Numbered from the stretch's first letter, positions 1-4,823 are shown. The stretch is 31,590 nt of DNA from a virus (IMGVR_UViG_3300025828_000101:1-31590); one strand, 5' to 3'. The notes: generated by a model from the letters alone, not told the origin. Made by a program: numbers and translations.

Positions 1-44
1 TAGGATTGGGGTAGAACCTTTTGTATGTTACGGATTGTTAAAGA

Positions 45-64
45 AAGGGGGCGTTGCCGCCCCG
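45..64 (-). promoter_or_regulatory. GC-rich intergenic hairpin, probable cassette copy at window edge
   Basis: A perfect 6-bp stem pairs 48-53 (GGGGCG) with 58-63 (CGCCCC) around a 4-nt loop. It lies just after the stop codon of the 72-359 gene. On the minus strand it is followed by CTTTCTTTAAC, so it could be a weak terminator. The G-run / short loop / C-run layout matches the promoter cassettes at 360-434, 609-697 and 1361-1430, so it may be another copy whose target gene lies left of the window. I do not see a convincing -10 box here. Confidence 0.45.
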
Positions 65-71
65 TTGTGGT

Positions 72-359
72 TCAATGGAAAAAGTCGTAAGGCGTTTGCT
101 CTGTCGGATCATATCCCTCCCAGAGCATTGCTACAGTGCTAGCGATGCTGCGCTCTGCCTTCCAGCAGTCTAGGATGACATCCAGTGCCCAACCGTCATC
201 AAGGGTGGCAGGGGGGCATTCCTGCGCCTCCACAGCATCCCAGAACTCTCCAAAGGACTCATCCTGCCAGCAGGATTCGGAATCCAGCGCCATGCGCCGG
301 TTGTATTCTTGGCGCTCTTGGCGCTCCATCTCTGCAAGGGTGCTGTTGTGAAAATCCAT
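72..359 (-). CDS. hypothetical acidic protein, 95 aa
   Basis: I do not recognise the family. It is acidic and Trp-rich, with a charged N-terminal helix (MERQERQEYNRR) and repeated aromatic/acidic patches (SFGEFWDAVEA, DDGWALDVILDCW, AMLWEGYD). No signal peptide or membrane segment is visible. The ATG at 359 is chosen because it follows a good promoter (TTGACC, 17 bp, TATAAT at 389-417) and the C/A-rich leader shared with neighbouring genes. It has no Shine-Dalgarno sequence. It is probably an early accessory phage protein of unknown role. Confidence 0.75.
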   Translation of the reverse strand: MDFHNSTLAEMERQERQEYNRRMALDSESCWQDESFGEFWDAVEAQECPPATLDDGWALDVILDCWKAERSIASTVAMLWEGYDPTEQTPYDFFH

Positions 360-434
360 GGTTCCGGTGTGGTGCGGTTTGCTTTGAAATTATAGGGGCA
401 AAGGGAGCAGGGGTCAACCTGCCCCCCGTAGGGA
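360..434 (-). promoter_or_regulatory. intergenic promoter cassette (TTGACC-17-TATAAT in hairpin)
   Basis: On minus, the -35 TTGACC (412-417) and -10 TATAAT (389-394) are 17 bp apart, a strong sigma70-type match. The -35 is exactly the loop of an inverted repeat, GCAGG at 407-411 against CCTGC at 418-422, beside a G6 run. The leader reads AACCGCACCACACCGGAACC and then ATG. The same architecture recurs at 609-697, 1361-1430, 3045-3114 and 3622-3687. It serves the 72-359 gene. Confidence 0.7.
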
Positions 435-608
435 TCAGACCGTCTGATCCTTAATGGCATCATGTACCTCTCCCAGCATGTCATACCAACGGGTTAGACC
501 TTTTTGACCCATTTCGTGCCCTTTGGCGGACAGGAGCGCGATTCGGATCGTATCCCAATCGCCTGCGGCAAGGGTGACGGTTTTGTTTTTGGTGGTGGTG
601 GTGCTCAT
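435..608 (-). CDS. hypothetical small protein, 57 aa
   Basis: A short reading frame from ATG at 608 to TGA at 435-437, encoding a protein that starts MSTTTTKNKTVTLAAGDWD and ends AIKDQTV. A Thr-rich start is followed by a predicted amphipathic helical body (WDTIRIALLSAKGHEMGQK). The family is not recognised. Support comes from its own upstream promoter cassette and C/A-rich leader (609-697), and from a 3' end (GTCTGA) that matches the ends of the 698-1360 and 3115-3621 genes. Its function cannot be read from the sequence. Confidence 0.7.
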   Translation of the reverse strand: MSTTTTKNKTVTLAAGDWDTIRIALLSAKGHEMGQKGLTRWYDMLGEVHDAIKDQTV

Positions 609-697
609 CAGTCTCGGGTGTGGTGCGGGTTCCTGTCCCGCTTGAGCATATCCTACATCAGAAGGGGGGATCCGTCATCCCCCCCAGTGGACGGTGG
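609..697 (-). promoter_or_regulatory. intergenic promoter cassette with 8-bp hairpin
   Basis: A perfect 8-bp stem pairs GGGGGGAT (664-671) with ATCCCCCC (677-684) around a 5-nt loop. Reading minus, -35 ATGACG (673-678) and -10 TAGGAT (650-655) are 17 bp apart. The leader contains CCCGCACCACACCCG before the ATG at 608. Its 3'-gene side (CCGTCCACT then G-run) is nearly identical to the copy at 1361-1430. No U-run follows the stem, so it is a poor terminator. Confidence 0.6.
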
Positions 698-1360
698 TCA
701 GACCGTCACAATCCTGTCTGCCTTTTTCTTTGCTGTTCCATGCGACGGAAAACATACAATAACGTTACGGTCGGAGTTAGCACAAATGCCGCAAGTTGCA
801 CATGTAACATTATCATGAATCTTTGCAGGGCAGACTACACATTTGCGACCGTTGGTTGTTGTGAAGAACCGGCGCGATTCTGTGGAGGGAACAACAGCAA
901 CGGCAGGGATTCCGTGCTCTGTCATCACTTTATCAGCAACCTCTACAGACTCACAGGATGCAGAGATTGTGAAACCTTTGCTGTTTGCTTCCTTGATAAT
1001 TTCAAGGTTCTCAGTGTTGAGAACGTGGTGAGTGTAAGTGTAACCTTTGCGCCCTTTGTTTGCTGCCACCAGATCAGCAACACTGGCGCGATCGATGTTC
1101 CCATCAACATGGGGCAGATCACCGGATACGTTGTGGCGCCAGATCTGACCGCGTGCAATCCGGCGAACCTTAGAGAGGAATTCCTCCCATACAATGCCGG
1201 TTTCGGATACCTTGCGCCATGCCGCGCCCTGGAAGTGGAATTTGGCGTAGCACGCTTCCGCCATGGGGCAGGTAGCGGGGCAGGATGCCTGTTCAGTGGT
1301 GCTGGCAGGGATCCTGCCAAGTTGGGCGTTGCTGCTGGCGGGGTTGAAAGAGACGCGCAT
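698..1360 (-). CDS. Cys-rich GP88/radical-SAM-like phage protein, 220 aa
   Basis: The N-terminus has an NAQLGRIP segment and then C27-x3-C31-x5-C37-Y-A, followed by a VSGD motif (residues 78-81) and YTYTHH (107-112). That order resembles the phage GP88-type family (CPGA..C, SGD, fY.YTK), which I place loosely near radical-SAM-like barrels. The middle alternates strands and helices as a TIM barrel would. The C-terminus has a second Cys set (C174, C177, C187, C190, C193, C203) resembling a metal knuckle. The spacing C-x3-C-x5-C is not the canonical CxxxCxxC, so any Fe-S or SAM chemistry is inference. ATG at 1360 follows the leader CAACCACACCA; there is no SD. Substrate and role are unknown. Confidence 0.7.
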   Translation of the reverse strand: MRVSFNPASSNAQLGRIPASTTEQASCPATCPMAEACYAKFHFQGAAWRKVSETGIVWEEFLSKVRRIARGQIWRHNVSGDLPHVDGNIDRASVADLVAANKGRKGYTYTHHVLNTENLEIIKEANSKGFTISASCESVEVADKVMTEHGIPAVAVVPSTESRRFFTTTNGRKCVVCPAKIHDNVTCATCGICANSDRNVIVCFPSHGTAKKKADRIVTV

Positions 1361-1430
1361 TGGTGTGGTTGCGACTGATCAAACAATAACAGGGGGGAGA
1401 GCGCCTGCCAACCCCCCTAGTGGACGGTTA
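1361..1430 (-). promoter_or_regulatory. intergenic promoter cassette (TTGGCA-17-TATTGT)
   Basis: A G6 run (1392-1397 on plus) pairs with a C6 run (1412-1417). On minus, -35 TTGGCA (1406-1411) sits in the loop and -10 TATTGT (1383-1388) is 17 bp away. The leader CAACCACACCA leads to the ATG at 1360. The gene-end side, ACCGTCCACTAGGGGGG, is nearly the same as in the 609-697 copy. Confidence 0.6.
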
Positions 1431-1910
1431 TCAGATCGCCACACCATCCTGGCGAAGGCGATCCACAAGACGGGATGCCATGGCGCCACAATGGGGGCAC
1501 TTTGTGGCGTATTTGATCTCTGATTTAATTTTATGATCTTTCACCCGTGCGAACTTATAACGATAAACTTTGCTAAGTGTAAGCATTGCCTGCCTTTTTG
1601 TAATGTCGTTTTCATCAATCTCACGGTAGATTGTCACCAGATTGTGATAGGACAGGGTAGGATTACGGCGGATTTGATTCAATCGTGAAACTGCAAGTTT
1701 GGCGAATACTGCATCACCAGTAGTTTCAGTGACTACATCAATCAGATAATCGTGAAAAGCAATAAGTTCTTCTTCTTTCTTTTGCTGCTGTTCTTTCTGT
1801 TCTTCCTCTTTCTTGATTGATTCGATCTGGGAGGTAATTTCCCGGAAAGATTCCACGAACTGCTTCTGCAGTTCGTTCAGGTTTGCGGTGAGAGTTTGGA
1901 GGTCGCTCAT
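1431..1910 (-). CDS. hypothetical coiled-coil protein with C-terminal CPHCG knuckle, 159 aa
   Basis: The N-terminal ~60 residues form a clear charged coiled coil (ITSQIESIKKEEEQKEQQQ). A mixed helical region follows, then a C-terminal CPHCGAMASRLVDRL segment that gives only one Cys pair, so it is at best a half zinc ribbon. I start it at the ATG at 1910 rather than at an upstream in-frame GTG-type start, because MSDLQTLTANL opens the helical domain and the leader CCACCCCAACCCAGAACA matches the other leaders in this block. No SD. Function unknown. Confidence 0.75.
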   Translation of the reverse strand: MSDLQTLTANLNELQKQFVESFREITSQIESIKKEEEQKEQQQKKEEELIAFHDYLIDVVTETTGDAVFAKLAVSRLNQIRRNPTLSYHNLVTIYREIDENDITKRQAMLTLSKVYRYKFARVKDHKIKSEIKYATKCPHCGAMASRLVDRLRQDGVAI

Positions 1911-1985
1911 TGTTCTGGGTTGGGGTGGAATCGGATCCGTTTGTCCGATGGGCACAGTATGCCCCGGCAAGACGGGGCAGATCAA
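1911..1985 (-). promoter_or_regulatory. putative promoter with inverted repeat in the spacer
   Basis: A perfect 6-bp inverted repeat, GCCCCG (1961-1966) and CGGGGC (1973-1978), fills the spacer of a possible promoter read on minus: -35 TTGATC (1980-1985), 18 bp, -10 CATACT (1956-1961). The C/A-rich leader of the 1431-1910 gene follows. This is weaker than the other cassettes because both boxes match only four of six consensus positions. Confidence 0.4.
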
Positions 1986-2140
1986 CCAACCCTGTGCCAC
2001 TACCAGAACCGTCCACAAGGGCGTTGTAAGGTCTTAAAATGCTCTATTGTATGGGGACAATCGAAAGAGGGGAGGGGTATCCCTGTAGACGACAATACAT
2101 CGCCACCGCCCCTGCCATAAAATAATTGTTTCAATATGTT

Positions 2141-2171
2141 AAAAAAAAGGATCCCGCACCACCAGGATCCT
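2141..2171 (-). terminator. intrinsic terminator
   Basis: On minus, AGGATCC (2171-2165) pairs with GGATCCT (2154-2148) around a 10-nt loop, followed by a run of seven to eight T residues. It would end transcription from the 2316-2510 gene. Confidence 0.8.
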
Positions 2172-2250
2172 CTAGACTCCAATCACCAGATACGCTATAC
2201 CCATATTTTATCTTAACGTTCTCGCAGAGTGACTTTTTTTTTCTTTACAA

Positions 2251-2310
2251 TGTGGGCAAACTCCTTCCCACACGGATAACTTTATTTTAGAGAGGCAAAT
2301 CCCTTCCTCT
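2251..2310 (-). repeat. two paralogous hairpins with near-identical 10-nt loops
   Basis: TGTGGG/CCCACA (2251-2256/2267-2272) and AGAGG/CCTCT (2291-2295/2306-2310) both enclose 10-nt loops. The loops differ at only two adjacent positions (minus: AAGGAGTTTG and AAGGGATTTG). The stems differ in sequence but pair perfectly, as expected for selection on RNA structure. They lie 40 bp apart, downstream of the 2316-2510 stop and upstream of its terminator. Each loop carries an SD-like AAGG core. Confidence 0.55.
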
Positions 2311-2315
2311 TAAGA

Positions 2316-2510
2316 TTATTGTATCATCCAATGTGGGTCATTGTCAAGTGCAACCCAGAAAAAGTTACGATTGTTTGCACTTCTTAAGAATAGTTTGTTG
2401 TTCACGATTTGTTCAATAATGCATACAGAATCGCGTGCCATTAAATTGGCGAATCTGTTTTTTGCTTTTGATGAAATCGGTTTGACTTGAATGGTTTCCA
2501 TGATGTCCAT
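2316..2510 (-). CDS. hypothetical cyanophage-type protein, 64 aa
   Basis: Begins METIQVKPISSKAKNRFAN and ends FFWVALDNDPHWMIQ. I associate this layout (KPISSKAKNR at the start, FWV...NDPHW at the end) with small conserved phage proteins of unknown function. Start is ATG at 2510 or the in-frame ATG at 2501; both are close to a TATAAT box at 2523-2528, and neither has a clear SD. The gene is isolated, with its own palindrome-linked promoter and its own downstream terminator. Confidence 0.75.
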   Translation of the reverse strand: MDIMETIQVKPISSKAKNRFANLMARDSVCIIEQIVNNKLFLRSANNRNFFWVALDNDPHWMIQ

Positions 2511-2522
2511 TGCAATGTGTTC

Positions 2523-2551
2523 ATTATAATGGATGGTGATAATCTCGTCGA
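2523..2551 (-). promoter_or_regulatory. promoter TCGACG-17-TATAAT overlapping palindrome
   Basis: On minus, -10 TATAAT (2523-2528) is a full match. At exactly 17 bp lies TCGACG (2546-2551), matching TTGACA at four of six positions. This -35 falls inside the palindrome centred at 2548, so a protein bound there would cover the -35 element. Confidence 0.6.
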
Positions 2552-2596
2552 GATTGTGTGTGCCAATTGTTATGGTGTCACAATCTCGACGAGATC
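2541..2596. promoter_or_regulatory. pair of CTCGWCGAG palindromic operator-like sites
   Basis: AATCTCGTCGAGATT (2541-2555, centre 2548) and ATCTCGACGAGAT (2583-2595, centre 2589) are perfect palindromes around a central A/T. Their centres are 41 bp apart, about four helical turns. The same core occurs three more times at 4737-4822. All five copies are non-coding. The left copy overlaps the -35 of the 2316-2510 promoter. Confidence 0.65.
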
Positions 2597-2604
2597 CTTT
2601 TAGA

Positions 2605-2826
2605 TCACTGCTTGACGAGAGTCAGTTGATTCTCACGCAGTGCATTGTTGAAAAACTTACCAACGCTACCATCAGAATTGATGGTTTCCGTCAGAGTCGA
2701 AATAAACTGTTCTGCATTAACCACACCGTAGGTATAGTCTCGACCACCAGTAAAGGTGACGGTCACTTGATCATCGACAACATCAGAGATAGATTCGATG
2801 GCGGAAGAAGTGAACTTAGGGAACAT
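2605..2826 (-). CDS. KTSC-domain-like protein, 73 aa
   Basis: The pattern S-x-I at the start, then QVTVTFTGGRDYTYGVV, then SVGKFFNNALREN, matches the KTSC-type domain (a small single-domain family in phages and bacteria: Ser-x-I, F.sG..Y.Y..V, GkyFn..Ir). Length is typical. In this family the role is uncertain; association with lysyl-tRNA synthetase or nucleic-acid-binding proteins has been noted in some members. No SD; leader CACAATTCTAAATC precedes the ATG at 2826. The right palindrome of the operator pair lies 10 bp past its stop. Confidence 0.65.
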   Translation of the reverse strand: MFPKFTSSAIESISDVVDDQVTVTFTGGRDYTYGVVNAEQFISTLTETINSDGSVGKFFNNALRENQLTLVKQ

Positions 2827-2897
2827 GATTTAGAATTGTGTAAAGGAACAGATGGAGTCTTTAGGGCGCTGCCGTTCCCTGTGTGATCAGTCTAGCA

Positions 2898-3044
2898 TCA
2901 GAACTCGATGGTGTCTAGTGTAGGACAAACAGTTTCGCCAGATTCACAAGTGTCACTCCCATCACAGAGAACATCAAGAATTCGAAGGATTTCTGATCCA
3001 TTGGAACCTTTGCGGAGTGCGTGGATGTAAAGTTCTTTAGTCAT
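2898..3044 (-). CDS. hypothetical small Cys-containing protein, 48 aa
   Basis: ATG at 3044 gives MTKELYIHALRKGSNGSEI and ends VCPTLDTIEF, with three Cys residues (LCDGSDTCESGETVC) that could bind metal or form disulfides. An upstream in-frame start would run into the cassette leader, so I prefer 3044, which follows CAACCAAAGGCAACA. The family is not recognised. Confidence 0.65.
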   Translation of the reverse strand: MTKELYIHALRKGSNGSEILRILDVLCDGSDTCESGETVCPTLDTIEF

Positions 3045-3114
3045 TGTTGCCTTTGGTTGACTCTGTAATTCTAAGGGCATGGCGGGGACATTGCTGCCCC
3101 CCTTGTGCCACTGC
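3045..3114 (-). promoter_or_regulatory. intergenic promoter cassette, degenerate -35
   Basis: GGCA (3076-3079) and TGCC (3106-3109) close a long imperfect hairpin that includes GGGG and CCCCCC runs. On minus a -10 TAGAAT (3068-3073, five of six) is present, but the expected -35 position reads CAGCAA, a poor match. The G-run side follows the gene end GTCTGA as in other copies. Confidence 0.45.
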
Positions 3115-3621
3115 TCAGACTGTCATAAGGAGAGCAGGTTGTTCTGTAACGAAATCATACTCTTGGGTGTTAGTGTCACCCCAACCCAGTTTCCAACACT
3201 GCCATCCCAAACCAGGAGTAAACAGATAGCACCATTCCTCTCCACAATCACCTGAGAGAAACTCATCGAAGTTGCTCATCCTAGGAGGAGCATCTTCACC
3301 TCGCTCACTATAATACAGTGGAGCAGGTTTTGCTTTTACTGGAGAATAGACCCACTGTTCATTATCAGTGGTGATATATTCTACAGTTCTGTTACCCTCA
3401 GAATCATAGATCTCTTTTTTGAGAGGAACAGAATCCCAACGATGTGTGGTGTGCAACTGCCCCATATCACCACCGTTGATGAGTTCTTCTACCTGTTCTT
3501 TATACAGGTAGTTGTCAATAAGTTGGCGACCATTGTGTTGAATGTAACCATCATAATGACAGTAAACACTAATGATTTGATCGGGTCCGAGAGCAAGACC
3601 GATGCGAGAGCGAGTTCCCAT
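3115..3621 (-). CDS. conserved phage-type hypothetical protein, 168 aa
   Basis: The N-terminus MGTRSRIGLALGPDQIISV followed by YCHYDGYIQHNGRQL is a pattern seen in many phage and cyanobacterial hypothetical proteins (GTRS.I, SVYCH.DGY..nnG..L...Y). The rest is acidic and aromatic-rich (GEEWCYLFTPGLGWQCWKL). It looks soluble, with no signal peptide or membrane segment. It has its own cassette promoter (3622-3687) and the leader CACCCAACACACC. Function not established. Confidence 0.8.
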   Translation of the reverse strand: MGTRSRIGLALGPDQIISVYCHYDGYIQHNGRQLIDNYLYKEQVEELINGGDMGQLHTTHRWDSVPLKKEIYDSEGNRTVEYITTDNEQWVYSPVKAKPAPLYYSERGEDAPPRMSNFDEFLSGDCGEEWCYLFTPGLGWQCWKLGWGDTNTQEYDFVTEQPALLMTV

Positions 3622-3687
3622 GGTGTGTTGGGTGAACTGAGATCAGTGTAGCAGGTTTGGGGGATGCTGTCATCCCCCTGTCAGGAA
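3622..3687 (-). promoter_or_regulatory. intergenic promoter cassette (ATGACA-17-TACACT) with 8-bp hairpin
   Basis: A perfect 8-bp stem pairs GGGGGATG (3659-3666) with CATCCCCC (3671-3678) around a 4-nt loop. On minus, -35 ATGACA (3668-3673) and -10 TACACT (3645-3650) are 17 bp apart. The stem-loop is a close sequence relative of the one at 664-684. It serves the 3115-3621 gene. Confidence 0.6.
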
Positions 3688-3864
3688 TCAGTAACTCAGA
3701 TCCTCCAGATATTCTGTGAAGATTTCTGACACTTCATCCCATTGGGCGTCCGTCAGAAAACCGCACTGATCCTCCATCCAGTTGGAAACCATAGACCAGT
3801 CTGCATCCATCTCTTGGATGAACTGGGGCAGGGACTGGAGAGCACTGATGAAATTAGAAGTCAT
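3688..3864 (-). CDS. hypothetical acidic small protein, 58 aa
   Basis: ATG at 3864 to TGA at 3688. It is acidic and Trp/Met-rich (MDADWSMVSNWMEDQCG; QWDEVSEIFTEYLEDLSY), likely all-helical. Its start lies inside the end of the 3854-3988 frame (11-nt overlap, ATGACTTCTAA), which suggests translational coupling. The upstream sequence AACTCAACTCCGACC resembles the C/A-rich leaders although it lies in the upstream gene's coding sequence. Family not recognised. Confidence 0.65.
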   Translation of the reverse strand: MTSNFISALQSLPQFIQEMDADWSMVSNWMEDQCGFLTDAQWDEVSEIFTEYLEDLSY

Positions 3865-3988
3865 GGTCGGAGTTGAGTTCCTGTTGAAAGTCTAGCATGG
3901 ATTCCTGCATTTCGGGGATGTCGAAGATCTCACCCGGAGAATCCATGATCTCATTCCAGAGATCAGTGTCGATCAGATCAAATTCCAT
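3854..3988 (-). CDS. hypothetical acidic micro-protein, 44 aa
   Basis: A short frame, MEFDLIDTDLWNEIMDSPGE to SDHDF, strongly acidic. It overlaps the upstream gene's end by 11 nt (stop of 3978-4172 inside ATGGAATTTGA) and the downstream gene's start by 11 nt, so it fills the gap exactly between two genes in a coupled string. That fit is the main evidence that it is real. Function unknown. Confidence 0.6.
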   Translation of the reverse strand: MEFDLIDTDLWNEIMDSPGEIFDIPEMQESMLDFQQELNSDHDF

Positions 3989-4172
3989 GAAGATTCTTAA
4001 GGTCTTGGATGGTGTGAGAGAGACCTGCCTTGCAGTATCCTACAGCATATGGGTAGGAACAGTCAAGATCACAGTCAGGTTTTGTTAGGTCTTGGGGACG
4101 TGCTGAGTATAGAACTTTTTGCATCCATTCCAGTTCCTGAATGATTTTTTCCAGTTTGGTTTTGTCGGTCAT
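3978..4172 (-). CDS. hypothetical protein, 64 aa
   Basis: MTDKTKLEKIIQELEWMQK opens a helical segment. A Cys-containing loop (KPDCDLDCSYPYAVGYCK) and a second helix (LSHTIQDLKNL) follow, so two helices packed with Cys bridges or metal are possible. The leader GGAACCCAACTCCA before the ATG at 4172 matches the C/A-rich leaders of this block. A weak promoter (TTGCAT-17-GATGAT) can be drawn upstream. It heads a coupled three-gene string with 3854-3988 and 3688-3864. Confidence 0.7.
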   Translation of the reverse strand: MTDKTKLEKIIQELEWMQKVLYSARPQDLTKPDCDLDCSYPYAVGYCKAGLSHTIQDLKNLHGI

Positions 4173-4251
4173 TGGAGTTGGGTTCCGAACAAACGAATCA
4201 TCTCACGGATTCCGGAGGGATGCAACGTGCCAGTGGACAGTCTATAAAGTG

Positions 4252-4377
4252 TCACCTGCGATAGGGAGAACTCCACCATTTGCGGTATGCAGTGTAAAGA
4301 ATCACTGCAGTCGAAACGATACCGACCAGACCCAGAACTGTCACAGGGTCGCCGGAGAAATCATAAGTGTCTGGCAT
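4252..4377 (-). CDS. single-pass membrane micro-protein, 41 aa
   Basis: The N-terminus MPDTYDFSGDP is polar and acidic. It is followed by a hydrophobic helix (VTVLGLVGIVSTAVILYTAY) and a basic tail (RKWWSSPYRR). By the positive-inside rule the tail should face the cytoplasm. It starts 6 bp after the stop of the 4384-4536 gene, so they are probably co-transcribed. Its role is unknown; small early membrane proteins of phages often modify the host envelope, but nothing here proves that. Confidence 0.65.
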   Translation of the reverse strand: MPDTYDFSGDPVTVLGLVGIVSTAVILYTAYRKWWSSPYRR

Positions 4378-4383
4378 AATGAA

Positions 4384-4536
4384 TCAAAAAAACGGATCAA
4401 CTTCGCGAATTGTAACATCAACTTCCTCTCCACCTTCAAGACCTAAAAGGTCTCTCCAGTCGAGTTTGTCAATGTCCAGATCATCATAACATGCAATGTC
4501 AAGTGTGACTGTGACTAAACGCTTTTGTGCTAGCAT
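4384..4536 (-). CDS. hypothetical acidic protein, 50 aa
   Basis: MLAQKRLVTVTLDIACYDD then LDWRDLLGLEGGEEVDVTI and REVDPFF. A strand-like start (LVTVTLDI) is followed by an acidic LDWRDLLGL motif that I associate with small conserved cyanophage proteins of unknown function. It has its own promoter (4561-4589) overlapping the end of the acidic/Tyr-rich gene upstream. Confidence 0.65.
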   Translation of the reverse strand: MLAQKRLVTVTLDIACYDDLDIDKLDWRDLLGLEGGEEVDVTIREVDPFF

Positions 4537-4560
4537 GTGTCTTATGAGTATTGTTGATGT

Positions 4561-4589
4561 ATTGTATCATGCATAATGCTTATATGCAA
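4561..4589 (-). promoter_or_regulatory. promoter TTGCAT-17-TACAAT
   Basis: On minus, -35 TTGCAT (4584-4589) and -10 TACAAT (4561-4566) are 17 bp apart. The -10 matches five of six positions, the -35 three. It lies across the 3' end of the 4567-4734 gene and would serve the genes at 4384-4536 and 4252-4377. Confidence 0.45.
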
Positions 4590-4734
4590 GATCCTGATAG
4601 TCATTGTCACACCTATCATAATCCTCATCATTGTCGTCATAAGACTCAAGACGAGAATAATGTTCGTAGTATGAGTCTTCGTCAAGACAATGATCATTGA
4701 TGGTGATGTAGTCGAGATCGTAGTCGTCGTACAT
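4567..4734 (-). CDS. Asp/Tyr-rich acidic micro-protein, 55 aa
   Basis: ATG at 4734 to TGA at 4567. Of 55 residues, 15 are Asp, 4 Glu and 11 Tyr, against only 3 Lys/Arg (for example MYDDYDLDYIT and SYDDNDEDYDRCDNDY), so the net charge is about -16. Such composition suits a DNA-mimic or a decoy for a basic protein, but that is inference. A palindromic operator (4737-4745) ends three bases before the start codon. The promoter at 4766-4794 carries a second copy in its spacer. No homologue is recognised. Confidence 0.65.
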   Translation of the reverse strand: MYDDYDLDYITINDHCLDEDSYYEHYSRLESYDDNDEDYDRCDNDYQDLAYKHYA

Positions 4735-4735
4735 A

Positions 4736-4823
4736 ACTCGTCGAGATTCTACTGTTTACTTGTGTATTGTAGCATGATTCTCGTCGAGATACAACTAATT
4801 GCCTGATATATTCTCGTCGAGAT
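4736..4823. promoter_or_regulatory. three CTCGTCGAG palindromic operator-like sites
   Basis: CTCGTCGAG at 4737-4745 (centre 4741) and TCTCGTCGAGA at 4779-4789 (centre 4784) and 4812-4822 (centre 4817). Centre spacings are 43 and 33 bp, near four and three helical turns. The middle copy lies in the promoter spacer, one lies just upstream of the -35, and one abuts the start codon of the 4567-4734 gene. This arrangement resembles a cooperative three-site operator. The same core occurs at 2541-2596. Confidence 0.7.
4766..4794 (-). promoter_or_regulatory. promoter TTGTAT-17-TACAAT with operator in spacer
   Basis: On minus, -35 TTGTAT (4789-4794) and -10 TACAAT (4766-4771) are 17 bp apart, with palindrome 4779-4789 inside the spacer. 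It serves the acidic/Tyr-rich gene. A bound protein would block polymerase directly. Confidence 0.5.

Larger units (their letters stand above)
1986..2315 (-). other. non-coding interval with two matching hairpins and a terminator
   Basis: About 330 bp with no convincing gene. It contains the twin hairpins at 2251-2272 and 2291-2310, an A-rich tract on minus after them, and the terminator at 2141-2171. A 21-codon GTG-initiated frame on minus across the left hairpin would encode a VCPHCK-containing peptide. It has no ATG or SD and is not annotated as a gene. The 1986-2140 part shows G/C-runs but nothing I can assign. Confidence 0.5.

Noticed and set aside
664-684. Hairpin as ordinary intrinsic terminator
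   Set aside because: Perfect stem but no T-run on minus, and a -35 box sits in it; kept as part of the promoter cassette.
504-1378. Overlapping plus-strand frames opposite the GP88-like gene
   Set aside because: They are antisense to well-supported minus-strand genes that carry real motifs, and have no start signals.
2000-2182. Minus-strand 60-aa frame through the terminator
   Set aside because: It crosses an intrinsic terminator and a promoter leader and has no SD or motif.
2148-2210. tRNA-like sequence near the terminator
   Set aside because: No T-arm consensus or acceptor pairing; the pairing is fully explained by the terminator.
2208-2273. GTG-initiated 21-codon frame (VCPHCK peptide)
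   Set aside because: No ATG, no SD, only one Cys pair; the hairpin explanation is at least as good. Kept only as an alternative reading of the twin hairpins.
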